From NCBI GenBank assembly GCA_020847735.1, contig JADLBL010000004.1, forward strand, positions 1 to 33,758: 33,758 nt of DNA, written 5' to 3'. Position 1 is the first letter of the stretch. Each line of letters starts with the position of its first letter. Source of the stretch: Candidatus Eisenbacteria bacterium. GTDB lineage: Bacteria; Eisenbacteria; RBG-16-71-46. Under the pieces are notes generated by a model that ran no database searches, was not told the origin of the DNA, and worked only from the letters and a program-made list of their open reading frames with translations. Below, in pieces: positions 9,283 to 14,994 of the stretch. The position numbers and the translations under genes are program-made.

Positions 9283-10505
9283 AGTCCCGGCTGACGAACC
9301 TGCCGCTGCACCGCCACCTCGCGATCCTGTCGCTCGCGCCGGCCGCGAGCGTCGCGGTCTTCGCCGTGGTGTTCCTGCTGCGTGCGGGATACGAGGCGGC
9401 GGCCCTCGGGGTCTTCGCCGCGCTGTGCGCGCCCGTGCTCGCCGTGGCCGCCGTGTACGGGCGCGGCCTGATCCGGGTCGTGTACGCGGACGTGCGCGCG
9501 CTCACCCACATGGCCTCGGCCATGGCCGACGGGCGGCTCGACGTCCGCGTTCCCGTCGAGGGCCACGGCGAGGTCACCAACCTGTGCCTCGCGATGAACC
9601 GCCTGAACGACGCGCTCGTCTCGGTGACCGGCCAGCTCCAACGCCAGTCGCAGGCGCTCGCGCGCGCCTCCGAGGAGATGAGCATCGTCAGCTTCGAGAT
9701 GAGCACCAACGCCGAGAACACCTCCGGCGGCGTCGCGGGGCTGTCCTCGAGCGCGCAGGAGGTCAGCCAGAGCGTCGGCGCCGTCGCCGTCGCCGTCGAG
9801 CAGATGGGCGGCAGCATCCTCGAGATCTCGAAGAACACCACCGAGGCGGCCCGCATCGCCGCCGCCGCCGCCGCCGAAGCCCATTCGGCGAGCGGAACGG
9901 TCACGCGCCTCGGCGCGAGCAGCGACACGATCACGGGCGTCGTTCAGACGATCGCCTCGATCGCGCGGCAGACGAACCTGCTGGCGCTCAACGCGACCAT
10001 CGAGGCGGCGCGCGCCGGCGAGGCCGGCAAGGGCTTCGCGGTCGTCGCCCACGAGGTCAAGGAACTGGCCCGCAGCACGTCGGCGGCCACCGAGAACGTC
10101 GCCCGCACGATCGAGAGCGTGCGCGCCGACACGCACGACGCCGTCGAGGCGATCGAGCGCATCCGCGACACCATCGTCCAGATCAAGCAGATCTCCAGCT
10201 CGATCGCGAGCGCCGTGGACGAGCAGCTCGCCACGACGAGCGAGATCGGGCGCAGCCTCGGCCTGGCCGCGAGCGGCGCGATCGAGATGAGCGACGGCAC
10301 CGGGCAGGTCGCCGAAGCCGCGCAGCAGTCGGCCGCCGGCTCGTCGCGCACGCAGAGCGCCGCCGGCGAACTCGCGCGGCTCGCCACGCACATGCGCCGC
10401 CTCACCGATCGCTTCCGGCTCGATTCCACCGCCACCGCCAGCGCCGAGCCCGGCGCGGGCGCCCCGCACGCACCCGAGGATCAGGAACTCCGCCGGGCCG
10501 CGTGA
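9279..10505 (+). CDS. Methyl-accepting chemotaxis protein lacking a periplasmic sensor domain
   Basis: A 408-residue receptor. Two hydrophobic segments sit close together (about 20-39 and 45-65) with only RAGYEA-like residues between them, so there is no room for an external ligand domain. A HAMP-like linker follows (about 65-120: [20 protein letters not shown]). The signalling domain has the tip [19 protein letters not shown] from about residue 230. It would have to sense membrane or cytoplasmic state, or act only by clustering with the preceding receptor. The ATG overlaps the upstream stop, with GGAGAG in the last codons of that gene as SD. It ends ELRRAA, nearly the same tail as its neighbour. 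The first tip residue is Arg where the neighbour has Glu. Confidence 0.92.
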   Translation: MKSRLTNLPLHRHLAILSLAPAASVAVFAVVFLLRAGYEAAALGVFAALCAPVLAVAAVYGRGLIRVVYADVRALTHMASAMADGRLDVRVPVEGHGEVTNLCLAMNRLNDALVSVTGQLQRQSQALARASEEMSIVSFEMSTNAENTSGGVAGLSSSAQEVSQSVGAVAVAVEQMGGSILEISKNTTEAARIAAAAAAEAHSASGTVTRLGASSDTITGVVQTIASIARQTNLLALNATIEAARAGEAGKGFAVVAHEVKELARSTSAATENVARTIESVRADTHDAVEAIERIRDTIVQIKQISSSIASAVDEQLATTSEIGRSLGLAASGAIEMSDGTGQVAEAAQQSAAGSSRTQSAAGELARLATHMRRLTDRFRLDSTATASAEPGAGAPHAPEDQELRRAA

Positions 10506-10516
10506 CGCCCGGCACA

Positions 10517-10528
10517 TCCTTATAAGGA
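10517..10528. promoter_or_regulatory. 12-bp perfect palindrome overlapping the cheY Shine-Dalgarno
   Basis: TCCTTATAAGGA is a perfect palindrome in the 30-nt gap before cheY. Its right half forms part of AAGGAGG (10524-10530), the SD five nt before the cheY ATG. It is the most AT-rich spot in this part of the window. It could be an operator, a weak -10-like element (TTATAA) or a structure that hides the SD. None of these is proven. Confidence 0.45.
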
Positions 10529-10535
10529 GGAGCAG

Positions 10536-10919
10536 ATGAAGGCACTGGTCGTTGACGATTCACGCGCCATGCGCAGCATCATCGGAAAGTACCTTCGCGA
10601 ACTGGGCTTCGAGGTGTTCGACGCCGCGAGCGGCCTGCAGGCGCTGGTGGACATCCGCAAGATCGACGGGCTCTCGCTCGTTCTGGTGGACTGGAACATG
10701 CCCGAAATGGACGGCTGCGAGTTCCTGCAGAAGGTCCGCAACGAGCCGCAGTTCCAGGACGTGCCGATCATGATGGTCACGACCGAGAGCGAGATGGAGC
10801 AGGTGGCCGTCGCGCTCGAGGCCGGGGCGAACGAGTACCTGATGAAGCCGTTCGACAAGCAGGGCCTGCTCGAGAAGCTGCTTCTGCTCGGCGTGGACCC
10901 GGGCGAGCAGGCGGCGTGA
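10536..10919 (+). CDS. cheY: Single-domain response regulator CheY
   Basis: A 127-residue receiver domain with no output domain. The acidic pocket is Asp7/Asp8 (VVDDS), the phospho-acceptor is Asp52 (LVDWNMPEMDG), the switch Thr is in MMVTTESE (82-83), and the invariant Lys is Lys104 (LMKPF). All catalytic positions are intact. In the family, phosphorylated CheY carries the CheA signal to a flagellar switch or another motor. No motor genes are in the window, so the target is open. It has its own strong SD (AAGGAGG) 30 nt after the MCP gene, which may allow higher expression than the overlapping genes upstream. It ends EQAA. Confidence 0.95.
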   Translation: MKALVVDDSRAMRSIIGKYLRELGFEVFDAASGLQALVDIRKIDGLSLVLVDWNMPEMDGCEFLQKVRNEPQFQDVPIMMVTTESEMEQVAVALEAGANEYLMKPFDKQGLLEKLLLLGVDPGEQAA

Positions 10920-10938
10920 CGGAGCGCGCGAGGACCGC

Positions 10939-12024
10939 ATGAAACGCATCCGCGTCCTGGTGATCGACGACAGCGTCACCGTCCGCCAGCTGCTGGTGGA
11001 CGCCCTGTCGGCCGATCCGGAGGTTCACGTCGTCGGCACGGCGCCCAACGGCGCGCTCGGCGTGACGCTTCTGCCGCGGCTCGTGCCGGACGTCGTCGTG
11101 CTCGACGTGGACATGCCGGTCATGGACGGGCTCGCGTTCCTGCAGCGCGTGCGCCCGGCGTGGCCGAAGCTGCCGATCATCGTGTTCAGCACGCACACGA
11201 CCCACGGCGCCGAGACCACGCTTCAGGCGATGTGGTTCGGCGCGACCGACTACGTCGCCAAGCCCAGCGCCTCCGACTTCGAGTCCGCCGTTCAGCAGGC
11301 GCGCCGCGACCTGCTGCCGCGGATCAAGGCCTTCGCGCGCCGCGACGCGGCCGCCGCCGGCCCCGCGCCCCCGCGTGCGGGCGCCCTCGCCGCGTCCGCC
11401 GGCCCCCCCGCCTCGCCGGGTCCCGCGCCGCGCCCGACCGTCGTGGCGATCGGCGCGTCCACCGGCGGCCCGCGCGCGCTGGCCGAGTTGCTCGGGGCGC
11501 TGCCCGCCGACTTTCCCCTGCCGGTGCTGATCGTCCAGCACATGCCGCCGCTTTTCACCCGCCACCTCGCCGACGGACTGTCGGCGCAGTGCGAGCTGCC
11601 GGTGCTCGAGGCCGGGCACGGCGCGACGCTCGAACCCGGAACCATCTGGGTCGCTCCCGGAGATCACCACCTGACGGTCGGACGCGACGGTCCGCAGCTG
11701 CGGCTGTGGCTCGACCAGGGACCGCCGGAGAACGCGTGTCGCCCGTCGGTGAACCCGCTCTTCCGCTCCGTCGCCGACGTCTTCGGCCACGGCGCGCTCG
11801 GCGTCGTGCTGACCGGCATGGGCCAGGACGGGCTCGACGGCGCGAGCCGCATCCGCGCCGCGCGCGGCCAGGTGATCGTGCAGGACGAGCCGAGCAGCGT
11901 CGTCTGGGGCATGCCCGGCGCGATCGCCCGTGCCGGGCTCGCCGACAAGGTGCTGCCGCTCGCTTCCATCGCGCCCGAGATTCTCGTCCGTGCCCATCGC
12001 TCCGGAGGCCGACGTGCAGCCTGA
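10939..12024 (+). CDS. cheB: Chemotaxis methylesterase/glutamine deamidase CheB
   Basis: A 361-residue protein that removes methyl groups from receptor glutamates and is activated by CheA phosphorylation. The receiver domain occupies about 1-125 with Asp10/Asp11 and phospho-site Asp56 (VVLDVDMPVMDG). An Ala/Pro linker (about 135-165) leads to the esterase domain, whose catalytic triad is visible as Ser174 (AIGASTGGP), His201 (VQHMPP) and Asp297 (TGMGQDG). Other family landmarks are IWVAPGDHH and SVNPLFRSVA. GAGGA lies eight nt before the ATG. The last codons contain GGAGG, which is the SD of cheR, and the two genes overlap by 11 nt. Together with CheR it gives this system methylation-based adaptation. 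Confidence 0.96.
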   Translation: MKRIRVLVIDDSVTVRQLLVDALSADPEVHVVGTAPNGALGVTLLPRLVPDVVVLDVDMPVMDGLAFLQRVRPAWPKLPIIVFSTHTTHGAETTLQAMWFGATDYVAKPSASDFESAVQQARRDLLPRIKAFARRDAAAAGPAPPRAGALAASAGPPASPGPAPRPTVVAIGASTGGPRALAELLGALPADFPLPVLIVQHMPPLFTRHLADGLSAQCELPVLEAGHGATLEPGTIWVAPGDHHLTVGRDGPQLRLWLDQGPPENACRPSVNPLFRSVADVFGHGALGVVLTGMGQDGLDGASRIRAARGQVIVQDEPSSVVWGMPGAIARAGLADKVLPLASIAPEILVRAHRSGGRRAA

Positions 12025-12886
12025 CCCGAAGCCCGGTATCGGCGGCGCGCGACCGGCGCTCTCGCCGCAGGATCACGACATGCTGCGCACGCTGCTCTTC
12101 CAGCGCACCGGCATCCGTCTCGAGGAGGGCAAGGAGTACTTCGTCGAGATGCGCCTGTGCTCGCTCGCGACCGACGAGGGCTTCGGCTCGCCCACCGACG
12201 TGCTCGAGGTCCTGCGAACCGAGGAGAGCTGGGGCGTGCTTCACCGCCGCGTGGCGGAATGCCTCGCCATCGCCGAGACGTCGTGGTTCCGCGACGTGCA
12301 CCCGTTCGACGAGCTGCGCCGCAGCGTGCTGCCGCAGCTCATCCAGCGGCGCACGACCACGCGCGAACTGCGCCTGTGGAGCGCCGCCTGCGCGAGCGGG
12401 CAGGAGCCGTACAGCGTCGCGATGCTGCTGCGCGAGCACTTTCCGCAGCTCGTCTCGTGGCACGTGCACCTGCTGGCCACCGACTTCTCGACCAGCGTGC
12501 TGCGGCGCGCCCGCGAGGCGGTGTACAGCCAGATCGAGGTCAACCGCGGACTCCCCGCGCCGATGCTGGTGAAGTGGTTCCGCAAGGACGGGCTCGACTG
12601 GCGGCTGCGCGACGACGCGCGCAACGCGGTCGAGTTCCGCGAGCTGAACCTGACCGCGCCGTGGCCGGCGATGCCGCCGCAGGACATCGTGCTGCTCCGC
12701 AACGTGCTGCTCTACTTCGACGCCGCGACGCGCCGCACCGTGCTGCGCAACGTGCACCGCGTGCTCGCCCCCGACGGCCTGCTGTTCCTGGGCGGGGGCG
12801 AGACCACGCTCACCATGGACGACTCGTTCGAACCGGTTTCGTTCGGCCGCACCGTGGCCTTCCGGCCGCGGCCGGGCGTCCGCTGA
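12014..12886 (+). CDS. cheR: Chemotaxis protein methyltransferase CheR
   Basis: A 290-residue SAM-dependent enzyme that methylates receptor glutamates. The N-terminal helical domain contains MLRTLLFQRTGIRLEEGKE. The SAM-binding domain has LRLWSAACASGQEPYSVAML (the family's AGCSTGEEPYS-like motif) and DIVLLRNVLLYFDAATR (family form: CRNVLIYF). ETSWFRD matches the family's ETxFFRD. The frame is open well upstream of 12014. I chose GTG at 12014 because GGAGG (12004-12008) sits five nt before it, and upstream codons read as shadow of cheB. The start therefore lies inside cheB, giving an 11-nt overlap. Confidence 0.93.
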   Translation: MQPDPKPGIGGARPALSPQDHDMLRTLLFQRTGIRLEEGKEYFVEMRLCSLATDEGFGSPTDVLEVLRTEESWGVLHRRVAECLAIAETSWFRDVHPFDELRRSVLPQLIQRRTTTRELRLWSAACASGQEPYSVAMLLREHFPQLVSWHVHLLATDFSTSVLRRAREAVYSQIEVNRGLPAPMLVKWFRKDGLDWRLRDDARNAVEFRELNLTAPWPAMPPQDIVLLRNVLLYFDAATRRTVLRNVHRVLAPDGLLFLGGGETTLTMDDSFEPVSFGRTVAFRPRPGVR

Positions 12887-12905
12887 AGGGAGTGAGGTGA
12901 AGCCG

Positions 12906-13391
12906 ATGGGCCGTGACACGATCCCGATGCAGGAGTGGTTGAAGACCTTCGAGGCCGCCGCGGCCGAGTTCGCCACCGGTTCCATGCGCTTCGACGCGAA
13001 GACCGATCTCGCCACCGCCGAGACCGCGCGTCCCGGCGCGTACATCGCCATCCTCTCGGAGCGCAACTCCATCCATCTCGGGCTCTCGACGACCAGCGCC
13101 GGGCTGCACGCGCTCGCCCGCGGCCTGCTCGGGCTGCGCGCGAGCGAGGACCTGACCGACAAGGAAGTCGCCGACGGTGTCTCGGAGGTGATGAACATCG
13201 TCGCCGGCAAGGTGAAGTCGCAGATGGCGGGCCGCGACGGCCAGCTCCGGCTCGGGCTGCCGATGTACCTGCCGAGTCCCATCAGCGCCGGGCCCGGCAT
13301 GGAAGTGCTCGGCGCCGAAGTCCGGCTCGGGCCGGTGCCCTGCCGGCTCAGCGTCTATCGCCGCACGCTCCAGCAGCGCAAGGCGGCGTAG
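12906..13391 (+). CDS. cheX: CheX-like CheY-P phosphatase
   Basis: A 161-residue protein of the CheC/CheX/FliY class, which removes phosphate from CheY-P. The phosphatase helix is seen as SEVMNIVAGKVKSQM, giving Glu94 and Asn97 in the E-x2-N signature, with a Pro about 22 residues later (GLPMYLPSP) as in the family. Only one such helix is present, which is more like CheX than the two-helix CheC. The ATG at 12906 has GAGGTGA five nt upstream. A GTG at 12897 with GGGAG is an alternative that adds three residues. It is the last gene of the che operon, followed directly by a strong hairpin. No CheZ or CheD is seen, so this is the likely signal-termination enzyme. It ends RKAA. Confidence 0.78.
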   Translation: MGRDTIPMQEWLKTFEAAAAEFATGSMRFDAKTDLATAETARPGAYIAILSERNSIHLGLSTTSAGLHALARGLLGLRASEDLTDKEVADGVSEVMNIVAGKVKSQMAGRDGQLRLGLPMYLPSPISAGPGMEVLGAEVRLGPVPCRLSVYRRTLQQRKAA

Positions 13392-13430
13392 GGCGCCGGC
13401 GGCCGCAGGTCCATCGCGGCCGCCGCGCCC
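13391..13430 (+). terminator. Long GC hairpin at the end of the che operon
   Basis: The 5' arm (13391-13406, GGGCGCCGGCGGCCGC) pairs with the 3' arm (13416-13430, GCGGCCGCCGCGCCC): 15 pairs with one bulged C and a 9-nt loop (AGGTCCATC). It begins on the last base of the cheX stop codon. No U-run follows, so it is not a textbook rho-independent terminator. It could still end transcription in a GC-rich genome or protect the mRNA 3' end. Confidence 0.6.
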
Positions 13431-13482
13431 ATGATGTGGCGCCCATGCCGTCGTGCCCGCGCTGTCGTGCCCATGATGTTCC
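13427..13482. repeat. Four tandem 14-bp units after the che-operon hairpin
   Basis: Units start at 13427, 13441, 13455 and 13469: GCCCATGATGTGGC, GCCCATGCCGTCGT, GCCCGCGCTGTCGT, GCCCATGATGTTCC. All four share GCCC at positions 1-4, G at 7 and GT at 10-11; units 1 and 4 are nearly identical. The first unit overlaps the foot of the hairpin. The period is not a multiple of three and no trusted ORF spans it, so this is non-coding repeat DNA of unknown role. Confidence 0.55.
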
Positions 13483-13568
13483 GGGCCTCGCGCGCCCCTT
13501 GCCGAGGGCCCGTCCGGGCCGCGATAGTTCCTCCCTCGACGCAGCGCCTCGAACGCGCGGAGGATCCG

Positions 13569-13673
13569 GTGAAGCGCACGCAGACCGACACGGCGCCCGG
13601 CAGCACGGTCACGTTCGATACGATGAACGGCTTCCGGCCGCGCAAGCCCGGGACGGAAGGCGAAAACCCGTGA
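13569..13673 (+). CDS. Possible 34-residue small ORF coupled to the DUF3224 gene
   Basis: GTG at 13569 has GGAGG (13559-13563) five nt upstream. The frame encodes VKRTQTDTAPGSTVTFDTMN and 14 further residues rich in Pro, Gly and Lys, then stops at 13671-13673. The stop overlaps the GTG of the next gene (GTGA), the same junction type used elsewhere in the window. There is no signal peptide or recognised domain. It could be a leader peptide that couples translation of the DUF3224 protein, or a chance ORF in GC-rich DNA. Good SD placement and the exact overlap are the only support. Confidence 0.3.
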   Translation: MKRTQTDTAPGSTVTFDTMNGFRPRKPGTEGENP

Positions 13674-14077
13674 CCGCCCGCGCCACCGGGCCGTTCGAGG
13701 TGAAGCTCGCTCCGCTCGCGCTCTCGGAGGTCGCGGCCGAGTCGGGGCTCGGGCGCATGTCCCTGGACAAGGTCTTCCACGGCGATCTCGAGGCGACGAG
13801 CACCGGCGAGATGCTGAGCGCGATGGGAAACGTGCAGGGCTCGGGGAGCTACGTCGCGCTCGAGCGGGTGATCGGCACGCTGCACGGACGCCACGGCACG
13901 TTCGCCCTTCTCCATCGCGGCACGATGACCCGCGGCGCGCAGGCACTCAGCGTCACCGTCGTGCCCGACTCGGGCACGGGCCAGCTCGAGGGCCTCGCCG
14001 GCTCGATGGAGATCGTGATCGAGGATAGGGCCCACTCGTACGTCCTCGACTACACGCTGCCCGACCGCATCGCCTGA
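13670..14077 (+). CDS. DUF3224 domain-containing protein
   Basis: A 135-residue cytoplasmic protein that closely follows the DUF3224 pattern throughout: FEVKLAPL near the start, GRMSLDKVFHGDLEATSTGE (residues about 27-46), SGSYVALERVIGTLHGR, GTFALLHRGTMTRGAQALS, then VVPDSGTGQLEGLAGSM and HSYVLDYTLP at the end. The family forms a small beta-barrel-like fold of unknown biochemical role. The start is GTG 13670, with GGAAGG nine nt upstream, overlapping the stop of the possible 34-codon ORF. It sits between two larger operons with no obvious functional link to either. The 14078-14344 gap after it contains the next predicted promoter. Confidence 0.88.
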   Translation: MTARATGPFEVKLAPLALSEVAAESGLGRMSLDKVFHGDLEATSTGEMLSAMGNVQGSGSYVALERVIGTLHGRHGTFALLHRGTMTRGAQALSVTVVPDSGTGQLEGLAGSMEIVIEDRAHSYVLDYTLPDRIA

Positions 14078-14131
14078 CGGCGCCGCCGGGCCGCGCCGCC
14101 CGCCCCGGCGCGTTGCGAAACGCCACTCGGC

Positions 14132-14162
14132 GCTAAAGCCGGGCCCGCCCGCCGCCCGATAA
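14132..14162 (+). promoter_or_regulatory. Sigma-28-like promoter upstream of the DUF11 surface-protein operon
   Basis: GCTAAAGC (14132-14139) is followed by CCCGATAA (14155-14162). The TAAA word is intact and the -10 matches the FliA/SigD word GCCGATAA at seven of eight bases. TAAA and the -10 octamer are 17 nt apart, exactly as in the sequence before cheA at 4857-4887. A start near 14170 would give a leader of about 175 nt. The repeat of both words at one spacing, in two promoter-sized gaps, is the main support. Confidence 0.5.
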
Positions 14163-14301
14163 CGGGGACGAGGCGTCCACCCCCCGTCGGCGGGGCCCAC
14201 GCGGTCCTCATGCCGGGTGCCCATCCCGCCCTTCCTCCTCGCGCGCAGCTCCGGAGCCTCGCAGCGGTCCGTCGTGCGCGGCGTCCTTTGCGCCGGGCGG
14301 C

Positions 14302-14325
14302 GGTCCGCGATTCGTCCATCGGACC
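14302..14325 (+). other. Hairpin just upstream of the first DUF11 gene's SD
   Basis: GGTCCG (14302-14307) pairs with CGGACC (14320-14325) around a 12-nt loop. It ends five nt before GGGAGG, the SD of the gene starting at 14345. It could modulate access to that SD. Six pairs are not rare in such GC-rich DNA, so confidence is low. Confidence 0.3.
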
Positions 14326-14344
14326 CACCAGGGAGGTTCCGGCG

Positions 14345-14854
14345 ATGTTCCAGCACCTCAAGCGCGCCCTCGCGTTCGCGATCGTTGCCGCGGCGTTCTC
14401 GGCCCCGGCGACCGCGTTCGCGGACGGCGGCGTCCGCGTCGCACTCAGCTCGCAGCGCGTGACGATCGTCGAAGGCAAGGAAGTTCTCGTGTCGGCCGAC
14501 AAGGCCCGGCCCGGCGACGTGATCGAGTACCGCGCGGTCTACAAGAATGACGGCCGCACCGCGGTTCGAGAACTCGACGCCACCCTGCCGGTGCCCAGCG
14601 GGCTCGAGTACCTGCCGAAGACCGCGGCGCCCGCCGTGGTCCTCGCGAGCACCGACGGCCGCACGTTCGCCCCGGTTCCGCTCGTCCGCACCGTCCGCAC
14701 GACCGACGGGCGCGAGGTCGTCCGCGAGGTTCCCCTCGCGGAGTACCGCGCGCTGCGCTGGTCCATCGGGACGCTGGCGGCGAAGGAGTCGCGCACGGTG
14801 CGCGCGCGCATGCGGGTCGCCCCGCTCGCGAGCGTGGCCGCGAACGAACGCTGA
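14345..14854 (+). CDS. Small secreted DUF11-like protein
   Basis: A 169-residue exported protein. The signal peptide MFQHLKRALAFAIVAAAFSA ends at about AFA-DGG (residue 27). The mature part is one Ig-like DUF11 module: VLVSADKARPGDVIEYRAVY, KNDGRTAVRELDATLPVP and SGLEYLP, the usual 'unequal repeat' pattern in which a disclaimer-like 'PGD.I.Y...' strand is followed by 'LP.GL.Y'. A threonine/valine/arginine-rich half follows (RTVRTTDGREVVREVPLAEY), ending in LAAKESRTVRARMRV. The start is ATG with GGGAGG eight nt upstream. It is the first gene after the sigma-28-like promoter. DUF11 modules in other bacteria make up surface and adhesion proteins. Here it may be a subunit or chaperone for the large proteins downstream, which is inference. 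Confidence 0.8.
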   Translation: MFQHLKRALAFAIVAAAFSAPATAFADGGVRVALSSQRVTIVEGKEVLVSADKARPGDVIEYRAVYKNDGRTAVRELDATLPVPSGLEYLPKTAAPAVVLASTDGRTFAPVPLVRTVRTTDGREVVREVPLAEYRALRWSIGTLAAKESRTVRARMRVAPLASVAANER

Positions 14855-14994
14855 GCGCCGGACACCGAATCCCATTTCCCGTTGCCGCGTGACGGGAGGC
14901 GGTCCGGGCGCCCGAACGCCGGAATCCGCCTTCTCCGCGACGGCCCATGAAAGTCAGAACCGGCAGCAGGCAACACCATCCTCGGAGGGGAACC

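Noticed and set aside
13445-13570. A CPRC-like pair of cysteines in an open frame after cheX that suggests a zinc ribbon
   Set aside because: Only one CxxC is present, it comes from the 14-bp tandem repeats, and the rest of the frame is Arg/Pro low complexity.
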